Assembly (NCBI RefSeq): GCF_001613935.1
Contig: NZ_LQCI01000018.1
Span: 220,602 to 284,601 of the forward strand
Origin: Amycolatopsis regifaucium
GTDB taxonomy: Bacteria; Actinomycetota; Actinomycetes; Mycobacteriales; Pseudonocardiaceae
DNA length: 64,000 bases
Direction of reading: 5' to 3'
This document shows positions 25,042 through 34,700 of the stretch, piece by piece (positions within the stretch are counted from its first letter, which is position 1; each line of letters starts with the position of its first letter). A program made the translations under genes and the position numbers. The notes under the pieces are model-generated. The model worked only from the letters and a program-made list of their open reading frames with translations, did no database searches and was not told the DNA's origin.

Positions 25042-27285
25042 TCAGGCGGGGAGTCGTGGCTTGCGCGCGGCGAATACGCGGTGACCCAGCACTTCGAGCG
25101 GATGTCCGGCAGCGGGCAGACCCTCCGCGCGGACGAGCCCGGCGCGGTCGAGCACGGCGTTCCATTGCGCCAGGGTGAGGAAGCTGGCGCGGTTCTCCGC
25201 GCGGTCGTCGGCGGCGTCGGTCATCAGGAACGCTTGCGACGTCAGGACCCAGAACTCTTCGACGGTCGGTTCGGTGAGCAGCAGCCAGCCACCCGGCACG
25301 AGGAGTTCGGTAAGCCGGGCGACGGAGGCGTCGGTGTCCTGGGCGGCGTTGAGCACACCGCCGCCGATGACGACGTCGAACGACTCCGGCGAGAAGCCCT
25401 GCTCCGCGATCGGCGCGTCGATGTCAAACCGTCCGAAGTGGACACGCGGGTCACCGCCCAGCCGCTCTTTCGCCTGGTCCAGGAAGTAGGCCGAGACGTC
25501 GGTGTACACGTACTCGACGTCGTCCAGCGCCGGGAGCACGTGGTCGGTGGTGGCACCGGTGCCCGCGCCGACCTCGAGGATCCGCACCCGCCGTCCGGCG
25601 GCGATCCCGGCGGCCAGCGCGCTGACCGCGTGGTGCTGGTAGCGGCCGGTCACGTTCTCGCGGTAAAGCGCCGCGGCGAGATCTGTCCGGCCCTCGGGGA
25701 ACAGGAGGTTGACCGCCTGTTCACGCCCGGCAAGCAGCTCGGGCAGCTTCCGCGCGTTGGCCATGGCGTAGTCGACGGTGCCCGCCGAGCCGACGGTGTC
25801 CAGCCACGCCCGACGAGCCCGCTGCCAGGCGCTTTCCAGCGCCTCATCCGAGTATTCGGCCGGATCCGGCACCGGCTGGTGGTCCTCGGTCAGCAGGCCC
25901 TCGGCCTTCAGGACGTCGAGCCAGCGTTTGAGCAGTCGTCGATGACCGGTGGTGCCGGCCAGGATCTCGTCTTCCGGCCGCCCCAGGACCGGGCGGAGCA
26001 CGTTGAGCATCGACAGCAGCGCCGTCCGGCCGAAATCCTGGACGGCGTCGACGGCCGCGGGAAGATCGATATGCGCCAACGCCCGATCGGCGGCGGCACC
26101 GGCCGCGGCGACGTCGACCCGCACTTCTGGTGCCGTATGCCGGACGACCTCGACGCCGAACGTCTCCCGCACGGCATCGGCTTCCGTGTCGGTGAGCCAG
26201 CCGGTGCTCTCGATCCGGCGTAGTCGCGGCAGGTCCGCGAGCAGCGCGGCTGGATGATCCGGCAGCTCCCGAAGCGTGGACGCGGGCAGTACGGCGTGCT
26301 CGGCACCCGTGCGTTCGAGGTGCGCGAGTACCTTCGCGGGACTCCAGTCGGGCGGGATCTCGTCGGTGGCCACAGCGACGAACAGGCGTTGCCCGGCTAC
26401 GGCGAGCGGGGAATCCGGTTCCGGCAAGACCGTTTCCAAGGTGAACCCGGCCGCCGCGAGTTCGGCCCGCCAGCCGGATTCGTCGAGGAACGGCGCACCA
26501 CCACGGCGATCGGCCGTCCCCGGCCTGAGCTTTCCCCCCGGGGCGGACAGCAGGAACGCCATGGACGTCAGGAGCGCGTGATTTTCGTGGCTCGACTCGG
26601 TGAACACCAGCTTGCCGCCGGGTTCGAGCACCCCGCGGATCCGGCGCAGGGTCCGGCCGAGGTGCGCCGCGTTGTGCAACGCGTTCCCCGCGAACACCGC
26701 GGTCGCCGCCGTGACGCCCTGCGCGCCGAAGTCCTGGTCCATGTCGAGTACCGCCGTGGTGAACCCGGCGCGGCCGCGGTACCGCTCGGCCGCGGCGACG
26801 GTGAACACGCGGGACACGTCGGTGAACAGGTACTTCCCCTTCACGACCGGAAGAAGCGCCGCGGTGGCGAAGCCTTCCCCGCCGCCGAGTTCGAGAACGT
26901 CGCGGCTGCCGCTGAGCACGTCCGCGGCGACCCCGTTGAGATACCGGGTGAACACGTTGTCCTGGTAGGCCGCCAGTGCGGCGACGTCGAACAGGCCGGG
27001 CAGCGTCACCCGGTCGGCCACCAGATCCGGCAGCCTGTCCAGCGTCACCCGGTGCAGCGCGGCCATCGCGGGCGGGAAACCCAGCGCGGCATAGGCCTCT
27101 TCGAATTCGGGGCCGGGCTCGACGGCTTCGGTCGACGTGGCTTCGGCCGCCAGTGCCGCACGCCAGCGTTCGGCCAGCCATTCGTGCCGGGGAGCCGGAA
27201 CGCACACGGGCAGCGCCGCGGCCATCGCCCGCAGGCTGCTCTCCTCGAGCACCCGCAAGGCCTTGGGGATGTCTTCGCCGTTCAC
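25042..27285 (-). CDS. Stand-alone tandem NRPS-type methyltransferase
   Basis: A 747-residue protein with two class I methyltransferase domains. The first has VLELGGGEGFATAALL (about residues 130-145) and PGGKLVFTESSHENH. The second has RILEVGAGTGATT (568-580), GVLNAAQDT and PGGWLLLTEPT. The second half is clearly similar to the MT embedded in NRPS2, down to LFPEGRxD and xILExGAGTGATT, and the same upstream helical region is present. The protein thus looks like NRPS MT domains released as a free enzyme acting in trans on carrier-bound intermediates. The first domain has an altered SAM loop and may be weaker or specialised. It overlaps the reductase gene upstream by four bases and lies 12 bases before the salicylate ligase. 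Confidence 0.85.
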   Translation of the reverse strand: MNGEDIPKALRVLEESSLRAMAAALPVCVPAPRHEWLAERWRAALAAEATSTEAVEPGPEFEEAYAALGFPPAMAALHRVTLDRLPDLVADRVTLPGLFDVAALAAYQDNVFTRYLNGVAADVLSGSRDVLELGGGEGFATAALLPVVKGKYLFTDVSRVFTVAAAERYRGRAGFTTAVLDMDQDFGAQGVTAATAVFAGNALHNAAHLGRTLRRIRGVLEPGGKLVFTESSHENHALLTSMAFLLSAPGGKLRPGTADRRGGAPFLDESGWRAELAAAGFTLETVLPEPDSPLAVAGQRLFVAVATDEIPPDWSPAKVLAHLERTGAEHAVLPASTLRELPDHPAALLADLPRLRRIESTGWLTDTEADAVRETFGVEVVRHTAPEVRVDVAAAGAAADRALAHIDLPAAVDAVQDFGRTALLSMLNVLRPVLGRPEDEILAGTTGHRRLLKRWLDVLKAEGLLTEDHQPVPDPAEYSDEALESAWQRARRAWLDTVGSAGTVDYAMANARKLPELLAGREQAVNLLFPEGRTDLAAALYRENVTGRYQHHAVSALAAGIAAGRRVRILEVGAGTGATTDHVLPALDDVEYVYTDVSAYFLDQAKERLGGDPRVHFGRFDIDAPIAEQGFSPESFDVVIGGGVLNAAQDTDASVARLTELLVPGGWLLLTEPTVEEFWVLTSQAFLMTDAADDRAENRASFLTLAQWNAVLDRAGLVRAEGLPAAGHPLEVLGHRVFAARKPRLPA

Positions 27286-28274
27286 AGCGCGCCCTCTTCT
27301 TCCAGCACGAGACGGCTCAGCGGGAGGTCGAAGACGCGGCTGCCCGCGACGCCCAGCCCTGCCAGACCGTCCACAAGGGACTTCGGATTCAAGACCTCAC
27401 CCGCGAAATAGGAGCCGGGTGGCACTTCGCCGCGTTCGAGTGCGGACACGGCCAGCGCGACGACGGCACCGGTCACCGCGCCGTTCCCCTTCGCCTGGAG
27501 TACGGCGGTGCGGCCGTCGGCTTCGGCGATCAGCACCACACGCGGCTCACGTCCGGCAAGGTCGAGACGGCTCGCCCGGCACAAGGCCGCCACCGCTTCC
27601 TCACGGCCGAGGCCGTGGACCCGGTCGAAGGCCCGGCCGACGTGCTCGCCGGACAGCACCGTGTACCAGTCGCCATGGGTGACCCGGAGCGCTCGCGCGA
27701 GCCGTTCGGACTCGGGCGCGAGGTAGGGCAACAGGGCCACCGGCTCCGGGAAGAACGGCAGCGTGACCCCGGTTTCCCGGGTCAGCGCCTTCGACCGCCG
27801 TTCCCCACGCCAGGCCGCCAAGGCCTCGCCGTGACCGGCGGCGGCCGCGTGCAGGTAGTCCTCGGCGGCCGACCGGCTGAACAGGTCGGACACGCCGAGC
27901 CAGACCTTGAGGGTGTGGACTTCGGCGTCACGGGCCAGCCAGCGGGGTAGCACCGCGGTGAGCCCCGGCTGGAGGCCGGCGGACAACAACGCCGTACGTC
28001 CATCGTGGACTCGCACTGGGTTGTCCCCGGACGCGCCGACGTAGTGCGCACCTGCCCGGCGGGCCGCCTCGGCGACGCTGTCACCGATGGCGTGCGCCGG
28101 CCCGGCGCAGTTGACCAGCACCTCGCATCCGGAGGCGAAGCGGTCCAGCGACACCGGGTCCCGGAAGTCCGCCGCGGCGGATCCACCAGAGCGCACCGGG
28201 CCGATCCCGAGCCGCTCCAGGAAGCCGGCCGCGTGCCGGCCGACGTCGCCGGTCGCGCCCAGTACCCCGATCAC
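27282..28274 (-). CDS. Saccharopine-dehydrogenase-like NAD(P)-binding protein
   Basis: A 330-residue protein with an N-terminal Rossmann loop, MIGVLGATGDVGRHAAGFL, the segment VLVNCAGPAHAIGDSVAEAARRAGAHYVGASG, and GLQPGLTAVLPRWLA, all typical of saccharopine dehydrogenase-like enzymes. In the siderophore operon it may reduce an imine or azoline, or regenerate an intermediate. A separate thiazolinyl imide reductase is also encoded (42467-43555), so there may be two reductions or one of another kind. It overlaps both neighbours by four bases. Confidence 0.8.
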   Translation of the reverse strand: MIGVLGATGDVGRHAAGFLERLGIGPVRSGGSAAADFRDPVSLDRFASGCEVLVNCAGPAHAIGDSVAEAARRAGAHYVGASGDNPVRVHDGRTALLSAGLQPGLTAVLPRWLARDAEVHTLKVWLGVSDLFSRSAAEDYLHAAAAGHGEALAAWRGERRSKALTRETGVTLPFFPEPVALLPYLAPESERLARALRVTHGDWYTVLSGEHVGRAFDRVHGLGREEAVAALCRASRLDLAGREPRVVLIAEADGRTAVLQAKGNGAVTGAVVALAVSALERGEVPPGSYFAGEVLNPKSLVDGLAGLGVAGSRVFDLPLSRLVLEEEGAL

Positions 28275-30007
28275 GCGCCGCCCACCAGACGCCAGCCCTG
28301 CGCGTCCCGGCGTTCCCGCCAGAAGCTCGTGTACCGGCCGTTCGCCGCCAGGAGTTCTTCGTGTGTCCCGGCTTCGGCGATCCTCCCGCCGTCGAGCACG
28401 ACGATCTGGTCGGCCGCCATCACCGTGGGCAGCTTGTGCGCGATGACCAGCGACGTCGACCGGTCCTTCAACGAACGCAGCGCGTTCTGGACGAACCGCT
28501 CGTTCTCCGGGTCGAGCGCCGCGGTCGCCTCGTCGAGCAGCACGATCGGCGCGTTCTTGAGCAGGGCCCTGGCGATCGAGACCCGCTGACGTTCACCACC
28601 GGACAGCGAAGTACCGCCTTCACCGACCTTGCTCTGCCAGCCACGGGGCAGTCGTTCGACGATCTCGTCGACCCCGGCGAGTGTCGCCGCTTCGCGCACG
28701 TCCTCGTCGGAGGCGTCCGGCCTGCCGAGCCGGATGTTCGCCTCCAGGGTGTCGTCGAAAAGGTAGACGTCCTGCATCACCACGGACAGCTGCGCCATCA
28801 GATCCACAGTGGACAGGTCACGGACGTCCGCGCCGCCGACCGAGACCACGCCTTCGTCGACGTCGAAGAACCGCATGACCAGCCGCGTGATGGTGGTCTT
28901 GCCCGAACCGGAGGCGCCGACGATCGCGGTCATCGTGCCCGGCGGGATGCGCAACGAGACGTCACGCAAGACCGGCTCACCCGGCCGGTAGCCGAAGGTC
29001 ACCCCCCGCAGCGCGACCTCGCCGGGTACGGCGCCCGGCCGGGATTCCGCCGGTTCCGCCAACGGTTTCTCGTCGAAGATCGCGGCAAGACGGCGCAGAT
29101 CGTTGGCGGCCATGCGCAGCATCCCGCTCTGCCCGGCGAGTTCGCCGAGCGGACCGGTGAAGCGGGCCGCCAGCGCGAGCAACGCCACCAGCACCACCGG
29201 ATCGATGGATCCGGTCGCGGCGAGCGACACCCCGACCGCGATCAGTGCGGCGAACGCCAGTTGCGCGGCGAGGCCGCTCGCGAGCAGCCGGGGCGCGGTC
29301 CTGGCGAGCATGCCGCCCCACTCCTTGCGCTGCGTTTCGATGGCGTCGTCGAGCGGGGCGTAGCCGTTGGCCGTCCGGCCGAAGGCACGCAACGCCTGTT
29401 GCGTTCGGGCGAACTCCACGACCCGGCTGCTGGCCACGCTGCTCGCCGCGTCGGTCCGCTCCTCGGACCGGCCGACCGAGGACGCCGCCCAGCGGTGGAC
29501 GACGTACAACACCGGCGCGCACAGGATCGTGGCCACGGCGAGTCGCCAGTCGAAGAAGAACATCGCGACCGCGACGGTCGCCGGAGTCACGATCCCGGTG
29601 GCGACCGGCGTCAGCAGATGCGCGGTGACACTGGTGACCATCAGCGTGCCGCCGGTGGCACTGCGGGAAAGCCTGCCGACCTTCTCCGAGGAGAACCAGC
29701 CGAGCGGCAGGCTCGCGACGTGATCGCCGAGCCTGGTGTGCAGGCTGGTCAGCGTGACCAGCGACAGGGCGAACCCCTTCATCGCCTGCTGGTAGTGCGC
29801 GACACAGGCGAAGACGACGATCACCGCTGTCACCAGCAGCCTGCTCCACGCGTCGGCGGGGGTACCGCCCAGCAGCGCCTGGAGCACCGGCACGAGCGAG
29901 GCCATCGCGAGCCCTTGCAGCACGGCATACCCGGCCAGCCACGCGAAGTAGACGCGCAGCGAGCGGCGATGCTCCGGCCCCATGATCGCCTGCAGGTCCC
30001 TGATCAT
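28271..30007 (-). CDS. ABC half-transporter (TMD-NBD), YbtP/Q-like
   Basis: A 578-residue fused permease-ATPase. About six membrane helices fill residues 25-290. The NBD has Walker A GASGSGKTT, signature LSGGERQRVSIARAL, Walker B IVLLDEATAALD and a switch His in LVIAHKL. In yersiniabactin and mycobactin systems such pairs (YbtPQ, IrtAB) import the loaded siderophore, although the fold is that of exporters. It is co-translated with the next half-transporter (ATGA at 30004-30007), so the two likely form a heterodimer. The direction of transport is not evident from sequence. Confidence 0.92.
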   Translation of the reverse strand: MIRDLQAIMGPEHRRSLRVYFAWLAGYAVLQGLAMASLVPVLQALLGGTPADAWSRLLVTAVIVVFACVAHYQQAMKGFALSLVTLTSLHTRLGDHVASLPLGWFSSEKVGRLSRSATGGTLMVTSVTAHLLTPVATGIVTPATVAVAMFFFDWRLAVATILCAPVLYVVHRWAASSVGRSEERTDAASSVASSRVVEFARTQQALRAFGRTANGYAPLDDAIETQRKEWGGMLARTAPRLLASGLAAQLAFAALIAVGVSLAATGSIDPVVLVALLALAARFTGPLGELAGQSGMLRMAANDLRRLAAIFDEKPLAEPAESRPGAVPGEVALRGVTFGYRPGEPVLRDVSLRIPPGTMTAIVGASGSGKTTITRLVMRFFDVDEGVVSVGGADVRDLSTVDLMAQLSVVMQDVYLFDDTLEANIRLGRPDASDEDVREAATLAGVDEIVERLPRGWQSKVGEGGTSLSGGERQRVSIARALLKNAPIVLLDEATAALDPENERFVQNALRSLKDRSTSLVIAHKLPTVMAADQIVVLDGGRIAEAGTHEELLAANGRYTSFWRERRDAQGWRLVGGA

Positions 30008-31731
30008 CGGACGCCCTCCTCGGCACCGGCGTGCGCGTGCCACATCCGGGCGTAGCGCCCGTCGGCGGTCAGTAGTTCTTCGTGGGTGCCGGATTCGGCG
30101 ATCTTCCCGCCGTCGAGCACGGCGATCCGGTCGGCTCCGGCGATGGTGGCCAGCCGGTGCGCGATCACCAGCACCGTGCGGCCGCGGGCGAGGGTGGACA
30201 ACGCCTGCTGGATCCGCGCCTCGGATTCCGCGTCGGCGTAGGCGGTCGCCTCGTCGAGCACGAGCACCGGGGTGTCGGCGAGCAAGGCCCGCGCGATCGA
30301 GATCCGCTGTGCCTCACCGCCGGAGAACACCGCGTCCTCCCCGACCACCGAGTCGTAACCCCGGGGCAGCGCGAGGATCCTGTCGTGGATCCGGGCCGCT
30401 TCGGCGGCGGCTTCGACTTCGGCGTCCGTCGCTTGTGGACGGCCGAGCCGCACGTTGTCGGCGACGCTGCCATGCAGCAGCTGGACGTCCTGCAGGACGA
30501 ACCCGACCTTGCGGTACAGCACTTCCGGCGCGATCTTCCGGACGTCGACCCCGCCCAGCCGCACCGCTCCGCCGGTGACGTCGTAGAACCGGGGAACCAG
30601 TTTCGCGAGCGTCGACTTCCCCGCGCCCGAGCTGCCGACCAGCGCGGTCACCGTGCCGGGGTGGCAGATCAGGCTGACGTCCGCCAGCACTGTCTCGCCT
30701 TCGTTGTAGCCGAACGAAACGTGGTCGAACTCGACCAGATGTCCCTCCGGCTCCTCGGGTTTCTCCTCGACCGGCAACACCGGGGTGTCCAGCAGGGTAG
30801 TGATCCGTTCCGCGGCCGCCTCCGCCTTGCGCTGGGCGGTGAACCCGCTGTTGAGCGTGAGCAAAGTGGACGGGATGATCATCGCCACCAGCACCTCGGC
30901 GAGGACGTCGACCGGGCTCACCCAACCCTCGGAGACGAACCAGGTCCCGCCCGCCAGGCTCACCAACGCGATCACCGGCGCCGAAAGCGCCAGCGACGTC
31001 AGCGCTTCGAGTTTGAGGATCGGGCGGACCCAGCCGGCGTAACGCTCGCCGTAGTCGACGACGGCCCGCCGGTAGCCGCGATGTGCGCGCCCCGCCTGGC
31101 CGAACGCCTTGACCACGGTGATGCCGTGCACGAACTCGACGATCGCCGCGCTCACCTTCGCGAAACCCGAGTCGAGCTGCCGCATCTTGTCGGCGAACCC
31201 GCGCATCATCGAGGCGTAGGCGAACAGGTAGACGGGCAGCGTGACGATCGCGAGCAGCGCGAGCCGCCAGTCCAGCCAGCACAGGTAGGCGACCCCGCCG
31301 AGCGGCAGCACGATCGCGCCGGTCATCTCGACGTCGTGGTGCGCCACGAGATGGTGCAGCTCCTCGACGTCGTCCTGCGCGGCCTTGCGCACCTGCCCGG
31401 AGGTGACGTCGGTGTACCAGCCGAGCGGGACCGCGCCGAGCCGGTCCACCATGCGACGCCGCAGGAGTGCCTGCAGCCGCGCGTCGGCGACGTGGGTCAG
31501 CCCCAGCGCGAGCATGTTCAGCAGCGCTCCGGTGATCAGCGCCGCCACGATGACGACCGCGACCGTGGTGAGCCGCCCGGTGTCGGCCGGGGCCTCTTCC
31601 AGGAGGATCCGCCCGAATTCGGCAAGCCCGGCGAACGGGACGAGCGTGGTCAGCGAACCGACGGCACCGACGATCACCCCGAGCCGGGTCAACCCGGCGA
31701 CGGGCTTCCGCAGTTCCTTCAGTGGGCTCAC
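30004..31731 (-). CDS. ABC half-transporter (TMD-NBD), partner of the downstream one
   Basis: A 575-residue TMD-NBD protein. The membrane domain covers about residues 15-290. Walker A is GSSGAGKST, the signature is FSGGEAQRISIARAL, Walker B is VLVLDEATAYAD, and the switch is VIAHRL. The signature starts with F instead of L, and the D-loop reads ATAYAD; the partner has the standard form, which fits an asymmetric heterodimer. The GTG start overlaps the NRPS2 stop (GTGA at 31728-31731). Its likely task is siderophore transport, as for YbtQ/IrtB. Confidence 0.92.
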   Translation of the reverse strand: MSPLKELRKPVAGLTRLGVIVGAVGSLTTLVPFAGLAEFGRILLEEAPADTGRLTTVAVVIVAALITGALLNMLALGLTHVADARLQALLRRRMVDRLGAVPLGWYTDVTSGQVRKAAQDDVEELHHLVAHHDVEMTGAIVLPLGGVAYLCWLDWRLALLAIVTLPVYLFAYASMMRGFADKMRQLDSGFAKVSAAIVEFVHGITVVKAFGQAGRAHRGYRRAVVDYGERYAGWVRPILKLEALTSLALSAPVIALVSLAGGTWFVSEGWVSPVDVLAEVLVAMIIPSTLLTLNSGFTAQRKAEAAAERITTLLDTPVLPVEEKPEEPEGHLVEFDHVSFGYNEGETVLADVSLICHPGTVTALVGSSGAGKSTLAKLVPRFYDVTGGAVRLGGVDVRKIAPEVLYRKVGFVLQDVQLLHGSVADNVRLGRPQATDAEVEAAAEAARIHDRILALPRGYDSVVGEDAVFSGGEAQRISIARALLADTPVLVLDEATAYADAESEARIQQALSTLARGRTVLVIAHRLATIAGADRIAVLDGGKIAESGTHEELLTADGRYARMWHAHAGAEEGVR

Positions 31732-34700
31732 GCGGTCACTCCCGAGGTGATGGCGGCACCGAGATGCGCGACGACGACGTCGACGTTCGGCGGTTCGATG
31801 ACGCTGAAGTGGTTGCCTGGCACGTCGAGCACGGTGAACTCGCCGAGACAGGTCTTCTCCCAGAACGGCGCCGCGAGATGTCCGACCCCGGCGGTGACGC
31901 CGAACGACTGCTGTTCGGTCGCCCGCAGGAAGGTCATGTCGCCGACGTACGGCTCGGGGTCGTACCTGGCCGCGCGCATGCTGTGGCGGCAGACGCGGAA
32001 CAGCGCGGGAACCAGTTCGGGGTCGACCGGGATCCCGGCCTGTTTCGACGCCGCTTCGGCGTATTGCGCCAGCCGGGTCTCCTGGTCCAGCTCGTGCCGC
32101 CGCCGGACGGCCGCCGCGACCGCTTCCAGGCCGGGGTCGCCGGTGAGCGCGCCCATCGCCCCGGCGGGGACGTTCCGGTCGTGGTCGGTCATGAGCTTCT
32201 CGATCGCCCGGTAGACGTCCGCACTGTCCACATCGGACCCGAAGACGGCGGTGACCGGATCGAGGTCGAGGTTCGGGACGAAGATCGCCTCGAACGCCAG
32301 TTCTTCCCCGGTTTCCAGGAACATCGGGATGCTGTCGACGAGGGTCAGGTCGTCGACGGGCACGCCGCGTTCCAGCAGCCTGCGGGCGACCTCGGTGGCC
32401 AGCAGGCCGCCGAGGCAGTAGCCGATCAGCTGGAACCGTGTGTGCCCCGCCGCGAGAAGGCGGTCGGCGTAGTCGTCGGCGACCCGGCCGATCAGCTGTT
32501 TCGGGTCGATCTCGCAGTAGGCCTCCTGATCGGCGACGGCCACGCCGATCACCGGCCCGAGTTCCTGCGCCGCCAAGGCCTTCCCGAGCGACTGGAAGTA
32601 GTCGAGTGTGCCGAGCGCCGCGTGGAACAGCACCCGCGCCGGCCCCTCTTCCCCGCCACCGAAGGAGATCAGGAGCGCGTTACCCGACCTGTCGGAATCT
32701 TCCACAGGTGTGGACAACGGCTGTGTACGCAGGGCTCTGGCCAGCGCGGACACCGTCGGCTCGTTGAGCATCTGGCGCAGCAGCGTGTCGTAGGTGAACG
32801 GCCCCGCCTCCGGGATCTCCTCGCGCAGCCGCCCGGCGACCCTGGCGAGCACGAGTGAATCGGCACCTCGGTCGTAGAAGTTGTCGTCGCGGCCGATCCG
32901 CGGCAGGCCGAGCGCCGTCGCCCACAACGCGGTGAGCCTGCCCTCGAGTTCGTCCGGCGGCCCGTCCTCGGCGGCGAGGTCGTCGTCGGCCAGGATCGGC
33001 CTCCATCCGGCGAGTGTCCTGCGATCCACCTTGCCGTTGCCGGTGAGCGGCAGTTCGTCGATCACCTGGACGTGCGCGGGCACCATATGCGCGGGGAGGC
33101 GTTCGGCGAGGAACGCGGTGAGGTCGTCGGCGGTGACGTGCCGCCGGTCGGTCTTGACGCGGGTCGCGAACAACCGCATCCCCTGCGCGGCTTGCGGATG
33201 ACCGTCGGCGGGGAGGACGACGTCGGCGTCGACCAGCCCCAGCCAGTCCTCAGTGGACAGGAGCGGGGTCGCACCCGTGCGGTGATCGCCCCCGGCGGGT
33301 TCCATCATGAACCCCTGGGTCAGCAGGATATGCGGGTGTTCCGCCGTCGGTTCGGTGAACACGAGCCAGCCGCCCGGCGCGAGGAGTTCGGTCGCCGCGG
33401 CGATCGCGGAGGCCGGGTCGCGGGTGCTGTTCAGGACTCCCGCGCAGAGGACGACGTCGAACGAGTTCGGCGCGTAGCCCTGCGCCCGGAATTCCTGGTC
33501 GAGGTCGAAAAGACCGAACCGGGCACGGGGGAACTCCTCGCGGGCCGGGGTGAGGAAGAACGGGGTGAGGTCGGTGAAGAGGTAATCGACGTCGAAGCCT
33601 TCGAGCATCGGCAGAACCGCCGACGTCGTCGCGCCGGTACCCGCGCCCGCTTCCAGGATCCGCAGCGGCCGGTCGCTCGCCGCCGCGAGCCGGTTCAGCA
33701 GCGCGGCGGCGCCGTGGTTGAGGTAGCGGGTGATCGTGTCGTCGCGGTAGATCGCCCGTGCGGTGTCCAGCCTTCCCTCGGGGAACAGCAGCTCGAACGG
33801 GTTCTGGTCGCCGTCCAGCAGGGCGTGGACATGCTCGACGTGGAGTTCGTGGTAGCGCACGAACTCCGGCGTCGCCAACCCCTGTTCGACCTGGCGCCAG
33901 GCTTCGGCGACCAGCTCGGAACCGGCGTCGGCGACCCGGGTGTAGCGACCGTCGAAGGCGAGTTTCCCCGCGTCGGCGAGGAGAGTGAGCCAGCGGCGGA
34001 CCAGCCAGTGGTGCTGTTCGTGGATCCTCGCCGTTTCCAGTACGCCGTCGGCGTCTTGCGGGTTCTCGAACGCGCCGCGTTCGGTCAGCGCGCCGAGCAT
34101 GGACAGCAGCGCGGCCTCGTGCAGCTTCGCGACGTGCTCGGTGATGTGATCTTCACCGATTCCGACCACCTGACGGTCGGCGAACTTGCGCACCGTTTCG
34201 GCCAGCCGGGGCGGGATCTCATCCATTTCGGACCGTCGGGCCGGTTCGGCGAAACCGAGCAGCGCGCGTTCACCGTGCCGCTCGCCGGTGAGCACGACGG
34301 CGGCGGCGCCGACGTCCTCGTGGGAAAGCAGCGCGGCCTCGACCTCGCCGAGTTCGATCCGATGTCCACGCAGCTTGACCTGATCGTCTTCGCGGCCCAG
34401 GAATTCGATCTCGCCACCGGGCAGGTACCGGCCGAGGTCGCCGGTGCGATAGAGGCGAATCCCCTCGTGCGTGAAGAACCTCGAAGCGGTCAGTTCTTCG
34501 TCCCCGAAGTAGCCGAGCGCGAGACCGGCCCCGGTGATGTACAGGTCACCAGCGGTCCACACGGGACAGTCCTGATAGGACTTGCCGAGAATGCGGAAGC
34601 CCTGATTGGCCAGCGGCCTTCCGTACGGAATGCTCGCCCACCGCGGATCGACCCGATCGATGGGGTGGAAGATGGACCAGATCGCCGCTTCGGTCGCGCC

